Shown piece by piece: positions 8,985 to 16,899 of a DNA stretch of 64,000 bases (its first letter is position 1; each line of letters begins with the position of its first letter). Below the pieces are notes generated by a model. It was not told the origin of the DNA. It saw only the letters and a list, made by a program, of their open reading frames with translations, and ran no database searches. The DNA comes from Bog-756 sp963699085. GTDB taxonomy: Bacteria > Actinomycetota > Acidimicrobiia > Acidimicrobiales > RAAP-2. The stretch is from the NCBI GenBank assembly GCA_963699085.1, contig CAVOTH010000005.1:1-64000 (forward strand), written 5' to 3'. The position numbers and the translations under genes were made by a program.

Positions 8985-9537
8985 TACAGGGCCTTCATCG
9001 CTACTACAGACCGGTCCGTCCCTGTGCCCCGCATCGGCACTCTGCCTCTCCCGGTTTCTGCCGGTTGGGGTTCTCCCTCTTGCAGCCAGGGGGCCAACCT
9101 CACCCATTTCAACTGGCCGTCGGTATCGGGGCGACAGGTTCTCCTGTTCCATGCCAGCGCCTGCGACGAGCTCACGCCACCTATACACCGGACACCGCCA
9201 GAGCAGCACACAGGCAACCCTCTGGCTTCGAGCACATCCACAAGGGGTGCCCTTCTCCCGAGGATCCTGAACTCCCTCAGTTTCGATGCCATCCTTCTAT
9301 TCTTTCGATGCGTCAGCAGTGGTTCACACACGTTCGTCTTCTCGTCGCACACCTGACCCGCTGATAGCGGGCCTTTTGCCGCAACGCTCACCACCCCGGC
9401 TCTTGACCGACGCAGCTTGCGGTGGTTTGGACTCTCCGCCTGATCGGCGAGTCCGGAGGGCCAACCTCCATCACCGGCACAGCACGTCTCGTTCTGGCGA
9501 CCTTCTACATCGTCATCACTCCACTTTCAGGACACAC
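8985..9537 (-). ncRNA. 5' part of a group II intron RNA (domains I-III)
   Basis: Upstream of the RT, the minus strand holds motifs seen in front of RT genes of this group: GAACAGGAGAACCTGTCG and then GGTCTGTAGTAGCGATGAAG leading into the ORF. The 5' boundary is not certain. GTGTGTCC at 9537 and GTGCGACGAG at 9350 both fit the GUGYG rule; the first gives the usual 500-600 nt leader. The 3' half (domains V-VI) is lost with the end of the RT. Confidence 0.45.
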
Positions 9538-9552
9538 TTCAGGGGGAAGTAG

Positions 9553-9822
9553 TTAGGCGAAACTTACGTTGTTGTCGAGCAATCACCAGCACTGGTTGAA
9601 GCAACACATGACCGCATGCTGCCCGGGCTGAATCACCTTGCGTTTCACGCAGGCACTGTCTCCGAGTGTGACGACCTCATCGCCGAGTCACTCAGGCACG
9701 GCTGGGACCTGCTCTTCGCTGATCGGCGCCCCAATGCTGGCGGTAGCGATCACCACGATGGATATCTCGTGAATGCCGATCCTCGGATTCAATCCGACGG
9801 TTCCGCAACACGTGTCAAGTAG
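9553..9822 (+). pseudogene. C-terminal fragment of a VOC/glyoxalase-family gene
   Basis: The frame is open from 9553. It reads ETYVVVEQSPALVEATHDRM and then LPGLNHLAFHAGTVSECDDL, followed by HGWDLLFADR, the second beta-alpha-beta half of a VOC domain with its metal histidine in LNHLAF. The start is missing (a stop lies just upstream) and the end diverges after GYLVNAD, where the family continues with a glutamate-containing strand. The intact gene was probably broken by the adjacent intron. Confidence 0.65.
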
Positions 9823-10064
9823 GTCAGAGCCGCACGTTCGCCCTCATCACTGGCGATCTGGACGAATCTCTCCCGCTCCTCAGTGCTCAGCCGCTCGAGC
9901 ATGGCGGACATAAGCGTTCCGAAGGCCTGCGTTCGCTGCTCATCGGTCAGATCGGCATCAAGGAGGACGGCAAGGGCTTGCAACGAGGCGCCGTCGGCCA
10001 CAAGGTCCGTTTGATCATCACCTATTCGCTCTCCGATCAGCCGGTCAATCTCTTCCTCGGCCAT
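9789..10064 (-). CDS. Small acidic helical protein downstream of SOD
   Basis: 91 residues, rich in Glu, Asp, Leu and Arg, predicted all-helical, with no signal peptide, membrane segment or recognisable domain. It starts 13 bp after the superoxide dismutase stop on the same strand and is probably co-transcribed with it. It overlaps the tail of the VOC fragment on the other strand. I do not recognise the family. Its position makes it part of the nickel/SOD cargo. Confidence 0.6.
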   Translation of the reverse strand: MAEEEIDRLIGERIGDDQTDLVADGASLQALAVLLDADLTDEQRTQAFGTLMSAMLERLSTEERERFVQIASDEGERAALTYLTRVAEPSD

Positions 10065-10077
10065 GACCTGCGACGAG

Positions 10078-10689
10078 CTACGAGATCGTGAACGAGTGGG
10101 TCTGGGTGAGCCGATCGGCGACGTCGGCCCAGTTCACGATGTTCCAGAGGGCGGCGACGTAGTCGGCCTTCACGTTCTTGTACTGCAGATAGAAGGCATG
10201 CTCCCAGGCGTCGAAGACGAGCAGCGGCACCGAACCCCGGCCGGCATTGCCTTGGTGGTCGTAGACCTGCTCGATGAGGAGGCGCTGCCCGAGGGGCTCC
10301 CAAGCCAGGACGCCCCATCCCGATCCCTGGACGGTGGTGCTGGCCTGGGTCAGCTGGGCTTTGAAGGCATCGAAGGACCCGAAGTGCTCGTCGATGGCCC
10401 TGGCCAGGTCGCCGGTCGGCTTGTCGCCACCGTCGGGCGAGAGGTTCTTCCAGAAGATCGAGTGGAGCACATGGCCCGAGACGTTGAAGGCCAATGTCTT
10501 CTCCAGACCCACGATGGTTCCGAACTCGCCCTTGCCCCGCGCATCGGCCAGCTTCTCCAGGGTCGTGTTGGCACCGATGACGTAGGCCGCGTGGTGCTTG
10601 TCGTGGTGGAGTTCGAGAACCTCGGCCGAGTAGTGCGGCTCTAGGGCGCCGAAGTCGTAGGGAAGGTCAGGCAGGGTGTAGTCGGACAT
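10078..10689 (-). CDS. sod: Iron/manganese superoxide dismutase
   Basis: 203 residues, the normal length for a cytoplasmic Fe/Mn SOD converting superoxide to peroxide and oxygen. Metal ligands are visible: His in ELHHDKHHAAYV, His in NVSGHVLHSIFW, and Asp and His in VFDAWEHAFYLQY. The ATG is preceded by AGGAG at 6 bp. It lies 31 bp after the NiCoT permease gene and is likely in its operon. In Streptomyces, Nur represses an iron SOD when nickel is plentiful; the same logic may hold here, but that is inference. Confidence 0.96.
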   Translation of the reverse strand: MSDYTLPDLPYDFGALEPHYSAEVLELHHDKHHAAYVIGANTTLEKLADARGKGEFGTIVGLEKTLAFNVSGHVLHSIFWKNLSPDGGDKPTGDLARAIDEHFGSFDAFKAQLTQASTTVQGSGWGVLAWEPLGQRLLIEQVYDHQGNAGRGSVPLLVFDAWEHAFYLQYKNVKADYVAALWNIVNWADVADRLTQTHSFTIS

Positions 10690-10720
10690 GTGATGCTCCT
10701 TGTGGTTTCTGGCGTGATGT

Positions 10721-11869
10721 TCAGTTGGAGGCTGTGGCCTCTACCGGTTCGTGGTGGATCATCCGGGCGTCCCACTTTTCCTCGACGTTGCCGAAGTGCC
10801 ACCACAGGACAGCAATCGCCCAGGTGGCGGCGAACGCGCCCACGATGATGAACCCGGCGGTGTTGATATTGAAGTTGGCGAAGAAGTTGAAGAAGGGGTC
10901 GTTGAAGTTGAGCTCCTGTCCGATCAGCCCGACGATCTCGATGGTCCCAATGAAGAGGGCCACGAAAACCGACAGTCCGGTGATGGTCAGGTTGTAGAAG
11001 ACCTTGCGGATGGGCTTGGAGAAGGCCCAGTCGTAGGCGAAGTTCATGAAGCACCCGTCGATGGTGTCGAACAGGCACATCCCGGCGGCGAAGAGAACGG
11101 GCAAGGAGAGGATGGCCCAGAACGGGAGCCCGCCGGCCACGGCGTTTCCGGCCAGCACCAGGAGTGCCACCTCGGTGGCGGTGTCGAAGCCCAACCCGAA
11201 GAGGACGCCGACCGGGTACATCTTCCACGGCTTGTCGATCTTCTCGGCGTAGCCACCGAAGAATCGGTTCATGAGGCCACGGTTGTTGAGCTGGCGCTCG
11301 AGTTCCTCGTTGTCGTACCGGCCGCGCTTCATCTGTTGGTAGACCTTGTAGATCCCGATGAGCACGATGAGGTTGAGGATGGCGATCAGGTAGAGGAAGC
11401 CGCCGGAGACCGACGTGCCGATGACGTTGGTCGCCTTGTGCAGACCGGACGAGTCGTTGCTCACCTGGTCATCGAGCGCCCTGATGCCAAAGTTCAAGAA
11501 GACGGCGAGCAGGAACACGATGGTGGAGTGGCCGAGGGAGAAGAAGTAGCCGACGCTGAGCGGCCGCTTGCCATCGTTGACCAGCTTGCGGGTGGTGTTG
11601 TCGATGGCGGCGATGTGGTCGGCGTCGAATGCATGGCGCATGCCCAAGGTGTAGGCCAGAACACCTGTGCCGAGGCCCAAGAGACCGGTTTTCGAGATGT
11701 GGTAGTGGTGTGTCGATGCCGCCGACACCAGCCCCCAGCCGATGACGTTCAGGCCGATGATCGTGAGGGCCATCCCTCCGATGGTCAACCACTCTCGCCG
11801 GTTCAGCCCATTGCGCAGTTTGGCCAAACGGCTGGGGTAAATGGTCCCGAACGCAGCGTCGTCGCTCAC
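10721..11869 (-). CDS. NiCoT-family nickel/cobalt permease
   Basis: 382-residue inner-membrane transporter of the HoxN/NixA type with about eight membrane segments. The family signature HAFDADHIAAIDNTTRK (HX4DH) is at about 90-106. Further conserved blocks are FFSLGHSTIVF and LGFDTATEVALL, and the LFAAGMCLFDTIDG loop. The GTG start has AGGAGG at 5 bp. It imports Ni2+ and/or Co2+. Divergent from the Nur-like regulator across a 100-bp gap containing a Nur-box-like palindrome. Confidence 0.95.
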   Translation of the reverse strand: MSDDAAFGTIYPSRLAKLRNGLNRREWLTIGGMALTIIGLNVIGWGLVSAASTHHYHISKTGLLGLGTGVLAYTLGMRHAFDADHIAAIDNTTRKLVNDGKRPLSVGYFFSLGHSTIVFLLAVFLNFGIRALDDQVSNDSSGLHKATNVIGTSVSGGFLYLIAILNLIVLIGIYKVYQQMKRGRYDNEELERQLNNRGLMNRFFGGYAEKIDKPWKMYPVGVLFGLGFDTATEVALLVLAGNAVAGGLPFWAILSLPVLFAAGMCLFDTIDGCFMNFAYDWAFSKPIRKVFYNLTITGLSVFVALFIGTIEIVGLIGQELNFNDPFFNFFANFNINTAGFIIVGAFAATWAIAVLWWHFGNVEEKWDARMIHHEPVEATASN

Positions 11870-11911
11870 CAGGCCTCCTGATAGTCGTTCACAACCGATA
11901 AGCTAAAGTAT

Positions 11912-11928
11912 CTGCGAGGAGTATGCAA
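11912..11928. promoter_or_regulatory. Candidate Nur box between NiCoT and nur
   Basis: CTGCGA-GGAGT-ATGCAA is a TGC-N9-GCA type palindrome that fits the Streptomyces Nur consensus tTGCaa-N5-ttGCAA in both half-site cores and spacing. It sits 43 bp before the NiCoT start and about the same distance before the regulator start, where it could control both promoters. Confidence 0.5.
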
Positions 11929-11970
11929 TAAGATTGGCTAGGACTCGTTCACCCGCTACGCTTGGGGTCC

Positions 11971-12432
11971 GTGGCGCAGGCACCAGAGGCACCTATCAAG
12001 CCGGACTTCACCTCGGTCGAGAGCGTCTTGGACTACCTGCGGTCTCAGGGTGGCCGCGCCACCCCGTCCAGGCGGCTACTCCTCGAGACACTCTTTGCCA
12101 CCGAAGGGCACATGAGCGTCGAGGCACTGACTGAAGCGGTCCAGGTGAGGGCCCCTGATGTCCATCTCTCGACCATCTACCGCAACCTCGAGGAGCTGGA
12201 GCATCTAGGCGTGGTCACCCACTCCCACCTGGGCCACGGTCCGTCGAGCTACCTATTGGCCTCCCATGCCCACGCCCACTTCGTCTGTGCCGACTGCGGG
12301 ACGTTGATCGAAGCCCCCGAGGCCATGTTTCGGGGTTTGGCCAAGGCGGCCAGTAACGAGTTGGGCTTCACCATCGACCCCAAGCATTTCGCCATCCTGG
12401 GTCGTTGCGCTGAGTGCTCCTCCCGCGACTGA
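11971..12432 (+). CDS. nur: Fur-family regulator, probably nickel-responsive (Nur-like)
   Basis: 153 residues from GTG (a TTG 9 bp upstream is also possible). The N-terminal winged helix contains GGRATPSRRLLLETLF and the recognition helix HLSTIYRNLEELEHLGVV. The dimerisation domain has the metal cluster ASHAHAHFVCADCG and a second CxxC pair, RCAEC, near the end. The HAHAH block resembles the nickel site of Nur rather than the typical Fur site. Being divergent from a nickel permease and a SOD supports nickel sensing. A zinc or iron sensor cannot be excluded. Confidence 0.85.
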   Translation: MAQAPEAPIKPDFTSVESVLDYLRSQGGRATPSRRLLLETLFATEGHMSVEALTEAVQVRAPDVHLSTIYRNLEELEHLGVVTHSHLGHGPSSYLLASHAHAHFVCADCGTLIEAPEAMFRGLAKAASNELGFTIDPKHFAILGRCAECSSRD

Positions 12433-12743
12433 TACGGCCGCCTGTACGTAGAGCCCAGTGATACTCATATGCTCATATGGTCACTTCTGCATTCCAAGCG
12501 AGCGCCCTGGAGGACACCGCCAGCGGGTTTTCGTATACGTGGCGCACACCACTCGGGCGCAGGTCCTCAGCCACCGGTGGCGGCACTCGTTTCCCTGAGC
12601 TGCCGGTCCGCCGTGGTCGATAGCCGCCACTGTTCTGGGCCTCGAACGGAGCCACCCGCACCCCTCGACGGGCGGAGGGAGGCACAGAGTGCGGTCGTCA
12701 TCAGACCCTTGCCGCCCATGAGGACGTACCGGCCACCATTAGT
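12433..12743. other. Gene-poor stretch between nur and ISL3 copy 2
   Basis: No gene supported. On the minus strand the last 60 bp read GGRYVLMGGKGL, which recalls the cofactor-binding end of a medium-chain dehydrogenase, but the frame is too short to call. It may be remnant DNA cut by the ISL3 insertion. Confidence 0.3.
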
Positions 12744-14153
12744 GGCTCCTCGGAAATCAGCGGGGAGTGACCGTGGCCAGCAGGTCCCAGTTTGGCTTGC
12801 CGGCGTAGAGCAGTGAGCGGATCCGGTAGTTCCGGAAGGATGTGAAGCCGAATGCCGCGCGCTTCACCCGCTTGATCAGATTGTTGACCGCCTCGGTCGG
12901 TCCGTTGCTGACGTGGGCCAGGTGCCAGGCGGCGATCTGGTGCCGCCACCGGATCAGCGTGCGCCCGAGCGACCGGGCCTCGATCGGGTAGTCCTTGTCC
13001 TGGAGGTCGTGCCCGAGCTGGGTCACCCACTCGAGAGCGACCTCGGCGTCGGCGTGCACGTAGGACTCCCGGACAGCCTCCTTCGCTTCCCAACAGGTGG
13101 CGACGTCCCCGTTCGGATCACCGGCCCGGAGCAGCCCCTTCAACTTCTCGGACCCCTTGGCGTCGAGCCGCTCCTGAGCCTTGGTCAACAGGCGCCGGCA
13201 GCGGTAGAGGGGATCGGACTTCCGTCCTCGATGGCCGAGGGTCTCGTTCTGGACCCGCCTGCGGCACTCATCGAGCTTGGTGTTGGCCAGCTTCGTGACA
13301 TGGAAGGGATCGGCGACCAGGGTGGCTCCCGGCACCATGACCTCGAACACGTGGCGATAGGGGCCGGACAGATCGAGGGTGCCGAACTGGATGCGGTCCC
13401 GGAAGGCTCGTCCTTGTTCGGCCAGCCAGCCCATGGGTTCGGCACTGCCCCGACCAGGGACGATGTCGAGCAACTGTCCGGCCCGGACATTGACCAACTG
13501 GGTGGAGAAGTGCTGGTGGTGATAGGGACCGACCCGGACCATGAGCACCTCGTCGAGACCGAGGGCGGTGACCTCGCCGACACGGTCGTCGTCGGCGTCG
13601 AGCAGGGCCTCCCCATAGGCGACGACGGTGTCGTTCACCGTGTGCCAGTCGCACCCGAACTCGCTGGCCAGTTCGTTCACGCTCCGGGCGTGCTTACCGA
13701 CCTGGCGGGTTGCCCACCGGGCCGCTCGGGAGGTGAGCAGCTGTCGAGGTCCGGCGATCCGGTCCTCTTCCTCGGTCCAGCTGCCCATGGCGCAGTCACC
13801 GCCGGGGCACACCCACCGGCGCTTCCGCCACACCAGCCGGCAGGGACGTCCCTGGAGTGGCAGATCGACGAGCTCGACCCGGGTGCGGTCCTTCACCTGG
13901 GCGGGCACGCCGCACGACGGGCAGCCAACGGATCGGACCACGGTCTCGACGTGGATCTTGCCCACGCCGCTCGGTCCGTCCTCGACGCCCAGGAACCGGA
14001 TGTCGGGAAGTCCAATCATCCACACCAGCGCGCGCGTAGGGTCAGTCTCCACGGGGGTCCTCCATCTTCGGTCTTCGAACAACCAAAGACTGGTGGACCC
14101 CCGCTACGCGCCCGTGGATCCGACTACAAGACCCCGCTCAGATCCGAAGTGCC
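12744..14153 (-). mobile_element. ISL3-family element, copy 2
   Basis: 1,410 bp. Inner end GGCTCCTCGGAAATCAGCGG at 12744; outer end reads GGCACTTCGGATCTGAGCGG on the minus strand from 14153. It encodes one transposase. It is related to copy 1 but clearly diverged (different protein sequence over most of its length), so the two are not a recent duplicate. Its outer flank TGTTGAGT matches the outer flank of copy 1. Confidence 0.9.
12757..14052 (-). CDS. ISL3-family transposase, copy 2 (intact)
   Basis: 431 residues from GTG with GGAGG at 6 bp. The zinc ribbon has CPSCGVPAQVKDR and CPGGDC, followed by an HTH region, the DDE core (ALGLDEVLMV, GTLDLSGPYRHV, VADPFHVTKLAN) and a C-terminal WHLAHVSNGPTEAVNNLIKR box. 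No frameshift or internal stop. As the complete copy it is the likely source of transposase for moving the composite unit. Confidence 0.93.
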   Translation of the reverse strand: METDPTRALVWMIGLPDIRFLGVEDGPSGVGKIHVETVVRSVGCPSCGVPAQVKDRTRVELVDLPLQGRPCRLVWRKRRWVCPGGDCAMGSWTEEEDRIAGPRQLLTSRAARWATRQVGKHARSVNELASEFGCDWHTVNDTVVAYGEALLDADDDRVGEVTALGLDEVLMVRVGPYHHQHFSTQLVNVRAGQLLDIVPGRGSAEPMGWLAEQGRAFRDRIQFGTLDLSGPYRHVFEVMVPGATLVADPFHVTKLANTKLDECRRRVQNETLGHRGRKSDPLYRCRRLLTKAQERLDAKGSEKLKGLLRAGDPNGDVATCWEAKEAVRESYVHADAEVALEWVTQLGHDLQDKDYPIEARSLGRTLIRWRHQIAAWHLAHVSNGPTEAVNNLIKRVKRAAFGFTSFRNYRIRSLLYAGKPNWDLLATVTPR

Positions 14154-14161
14154 TGTTGAGT
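14154..14161. repeat. Right 8-bp target duplication of the composite transposon
   Basis: TGTTGAGT immediately outside the right ISL3 end, identical and in the same orientation as the octamer at 4408-4415. Confidence 0.85.
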
Positions 14162-14908
14162 TCACGATCGCACTCGACCGCATCCCATTCCATCACTGGC
14201 CCCGGTGGCCTGAGCCATGGTCCAGTTTCATGGTCAACGACGGGGCCGCCTTCGGCTACTCACCACGGCCACACTGGGTTTGGACAAGGGTAGATGCAGA
14301 CCGATCACAGACATCCACTGAGAGGGTCCCAGAAGCCGCTATGAGGCCCTGAAGATGTCGCCGCTCATCTCCGACGCCCGCCTACGATAGATCGGCCGAT
14401 TCTCACGGATGACAGGTAGCTCCGGTGCTACAATGGATGCAGCGTAGGGGTCTCATACTTGGCTGACATAGACTGATTGTCCGAGTACAACATAGATAAA
14501 AAAAGCCATCGGATGAATGGTCCGTCGATCACTGGGCTACCCGCTAGAAAAAAATATCTAGAAGAGCCGGTGCCTATCGGTTTGTTCCTTCACTACGAGA
14601 TGTGGACCACCATCCAGAGCAGCCGAGGGACATGGCCCGACGACGCTGCCGCAACCGACCCACGGGCACGGTGCGTCCGCCATGTCGATGGAGGGCGGGT
14701 GTGGTGACCTGGTGGCCGTGTGGACCTGGTGGACTTCAAGGATCGATGGCTTGACGCTGGCGAACTGAGCGTCCAACCGGACATCGATACGCTCCCCAGT
14801 GACCTCTGACGGCAATGCGGCGGTAGCGGTCACTCCGTCTCGGGCCGCCCATTAGCCCCGACTCTTCACGCCGCCATTTGAGCTGACCGGTCCGCGTCCG
14901 CGGAAACG
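14162..14908. other. AT-richer gene-poor stretch between transposons
   Basis: About 750 bp without a supported gene. The part at about 14480-14570 is unusually AT-rich for this window, with runs of A (GATAAAAAAAGCC, AGAAAAAAATATCT), which suggests old acquired DNA. The first 190 bp continue, in one frame, an open reading across the empty transposon site. No tRNA-Ala 3'-end repeat that could be attR was found here. Confidence 0.35.
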
Positions 14909-16346
14909 CCCTTCCAGTAGGGGAAACTGTTGTTGTCGAGACAGCAGCAATCCCCAACAGAAGGGCACTTCCAAAGTGAACGGTAACAGCACTCGTCGCG
15001 TCGTGGTGGAACCCGGTGGGACGGGCGTGGTGGCCCACGTCGGACTGCACGCTCTTGGGTCCTTTGCCGACCGATTGGGGCTCGGTGATGCACTGTCTTC
15101 CCGGATCCCGTGGAGTGGTGCTGGCGTTCCCGTCCACGACCGGGGCAAGGTGCTCGTCCAGGCGGCCCTCATGCTGGCCGGTGGTGGTGAGAGCTGTCTC
15201 GACATCGAGCACCTGCGCATCGGGGGTGACCTCTTCGGGTCGGTGCCGTCGGACACGACGGTTGCCCGCACGTTCCACGAGATCACGTCGTCGACTCGTT
15301 CCGGGATCGCCGAAGCGATGGCGGAGATCCGAGCCGAGGTGTGGTCTCGCTCGTCGACGACGACGGGGTCCGACCCCGTCCTCTTGGACATCGACGCCTC
15401 CCTGGTCGAGATCCACTCGGAGAACAAGGAGCAGACCGCGCCGACCTTCAAGGGCGGCTTCGGCTTCCATCCGCTGTTCTGCTTTGTGGACGCGACGGGT
15501 GAGACGCTGTCTGCACTGCTGCGGCCGGGAAACGCCGGTTCCAACACCGTCGCTGATCACATCACCGTGCTCGACGACGCCATCGCCCAGTTGCCGGCCC
15601 CTATCGCTGCGGGCCACCACGAAGGTGACCACTCCGACCTCGTGCAACGCGACGTCATCATGCGGGCCGACTCGGCCGGGTGCACCGAGGACTTCCTTGA
15701 GGCCTGCCGTGCCCGCAACGTGGGGTTCTACGTGTCTGCCCGGAGGAATGCCCAGGTCACCGCCGCCATCTTCGACGCCATCGGGATCGAAGAGGTGTGG
15801 CTTCCCGCCCTCGCCCAGGACCGCGAGTTGAAAGAGGGAGCAGCGGTGGCCGAGCTGACCAGTCTGATCGACGGAGCGAAGTTCCCCTCCCGAACCCGGC
15901 TGATCATCCGACGTGAACCCCTCCACCCCGGTGCCCAGCGCAGCCTGTTCCCGAGTCTCGACTACCGCTACTGGGGGTTCTACACCGACCAGGACGGCGA
16001 CCCGAGGGCGCTGGATGCCACCATGCGGGCCCACGCCCATGTCGAGTCCCACATCCAGCGATTGAAGGACTCGGGCCTCTGTCGGTTCCCCTTCGCCAGC
16101 TTCGAGGCCAACACCACCTGGCTGATGACCGTCGCCCTGGCCGCCGACCTCGTGCGATGGTTCCAGCTGCTGTGCTTCGACGGATCCTGGACCGACGCCC
16201 GACCCAAGGCACTCCGCTGGGGGATCTTCCACGCTCCGGGGCGGCTCGTGCACCGGGCACGCCAGAGCATCGTGCGCATCATCGACGGCTGGCCCACCGC
16301 CCAGGTGCTCCTCGATGCCTACCAACGCATCGCCCTCATCACCTGA
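14909..16346 (+). mobile_element. IS1380-family element, right end not found
   Basis: The left end reads CCCTTCCAGTAGGGGAAACT, about 67 bp before the transposase start, in the style of IS1380 terminal repeats. The inverse, CCCCTACTGGAAGGG, was not found in the 170 bp after the gene. A gene on that side (an SDR) is truncated. The right end was probably lost in a deletion, so the element is likely immobile. Confidence 0.7.
14976..16346 (+). CDS. IS1380-family transposase
   Basis: 456 residues, a full-length DDE transposase. Features are VHDRGKVLVQAALMLAGGGE in the N-terminal region, the first catalytic Asp in LLDIDASLVEIHSEN, FKGGFGFHPLF after it, a second Asp in IMRADSAG, and the late GFYTDQDGD and THVES-like block (AHAHVESHIQRLKDSGL) with the glutamate. 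No stops or frameshifts. It starts with ATG after a short leader from the left inverted repeat. Confidence 0.93.
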   Translation: MNGNSTRRVVVEPGGTGVVAHVGLHALGSFADRLGLGDALSSRIPWSGAGVPVHDRGKVLVQAALMLAGGGESCLDIEHLRIGGDLFGSVPSDTTVARTFHEITSSTRSGIAEAMAEIRAEVWSRSSTTTGSDPVLLDIDASLVEIHSENKEQTAPTFKGGFGFHPLFCFVDATGETLSALLRPGNAGSNTVADHITVLDDAIAQLPAPIAAGHHEGDHSDLVQRDVIMRADSAGCTEDFLEACRARNVGFYVSARRNAQVTAAIFDAIGIEEVWLPALAQDRELKEGAAVAELTSLIDGAKFPSRTRLIIRREPLHPGAQRSLFPSLDYRYWGFYTDQDGDPRALDATMRAHAHVESHIQRLKDSGLCRFPFASFEANTTWLMTVALAADLVRWFQLLCFDGSWTDARPKALRWGIFHAPGRLVHRARQSIVRIIDGWPTAQVLLDAYQRIALIT

Positions 16347-16514
16347 CCGACTCCGCGCACCCCGTGAGGCGGCACCAGGTTGACGATGTGCGCCTCGACC
16401 CATGTCCCTGGTCACTTGCGACCCCGCCAGATGGCCAAATGGTCGGCGGTGTCGTTTCCAAGAGGCCGCAATGACCGGACCGCACGCTCATCTCATCGAA
16501 ATGACAGCATCAGG

Positions 16515-16838
16515 TCACCGACGAATGGCGTCGTGAAGAGGGAGGGCTAGCACGTCGAGCTGGCCGAACGTGTCGATGGCGCGAGCGACGAGCTCGCCGG
16601 CCTGGGCGAAGTCGGTGATGTCCGAGCCATCGGCGATCGCCTCTCCCCCAATAGCCTTGATCTCGGCGACGACCTCGCCGGCGGGACCGGCATCGGTGCC
16701 GATGCCGTCGGCGCCCCCGCCCAGGTCATTGACCACGACCCTGCAGCCTTCGCCGGCCAGCATCAGGGCGTGCTCACGGCCGATACCTCGGCCGGCGCCC
16801 GTCACGATGGCCACCCGTCCCTCACAACTTCCACCCAT
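16515..16838 (-). pseudogene. Truncated short-chain dehydrogenase (N-terminal part)
   Basis: The ATG has GGAGG at 5 bp. The protein begins with the SDR cofactor motif VAIVTGAGRGIGREHALMLA and continues to GQLDVL, where family members read LDVLVNNAG. Here it changes to ALPLHDAIRR and stops. The catalytic Ser-Tyr-Lys region is absent. The break faces the IS1380 element, so an insertion followed by deletion removed the 3' two thirds. It probably belonged to the adjacent catabolic cluster. Confidence 0.85.
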
Positions 16839-16899
16839 GCGATCCTCCAGTCGATCCGACAGTTGCGTCATCCTTCCATTGCTCGACAATCCGCTCCGC

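Larger units (their letters stand above)
4416..14153. mobile_element. Composite transposon carrying a nickel/SOD module
   Basis: A 9,738-bp unit bounded by two inverted ISL3-family elements (4416-8269 and 12744-14153). The outer ends are matching inverted repeats: left GGCTCTTCGGATCTGCG, right (reverse complement) GGCACTTCGGATCTGAG, about 20 of the first 24 positions identical. Both are followed outside by TGTTGAGT in direct orientation. The inner flanks (GCATAACC after copy 1, CCATTAGT before copy 2) do not match their own outer flanks, so neither copy has its own duplication. The simplest reading is transposition of the whole unit. Cargo: truncated group II intron RT, VOC fragment, small protein, superoxide dismutase, NiCoT permease and Nur-like regulator. 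Confidence 0.8.

Noticed and set aside
12684..12743. Dehydrogenase-like fragment GGRYVLMGG next to ISL3 copy 2
   Set aside because: About 15 codons only; could be chance.
4416..14153. Inversion between two independent ISL3 insertions as an explanation for the shared octamer
   Set aside because: An inversion would leave the reverse complement ACTCAACA at the inner flanks; observed inner flanks are GCATAACC and CCATTAGT.
12913..14352. Long plus-strand open frame (479 codons) over ISL3 copy 2
   Set aside because: It is the antisense of the intact transposase, with low-complexity Gly/Asp/Val-rich sequence typical of high-GC shadows.
14162..14908. Right attachment site (copy of the tRNA-Ala 3' end)
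   Set aside because: Looked for GGTTCGAATCCCC and its neighbours by eye to 16.5 kb; not found.
9568..14940. Shared 12-mer GTTGTTGTCGAG at 9568 and at 14929 beside the IS1380 end
   Set aside because: Too short to indicate a second IS1380 end; at 9568 it reads as VVVE in the VOC fragment.
14736..16415. 559-codon minus-strand frame over the IS1380 transposase
   Set aside because: Antisense shadow of a clear DDE transposase; no domain pattern.
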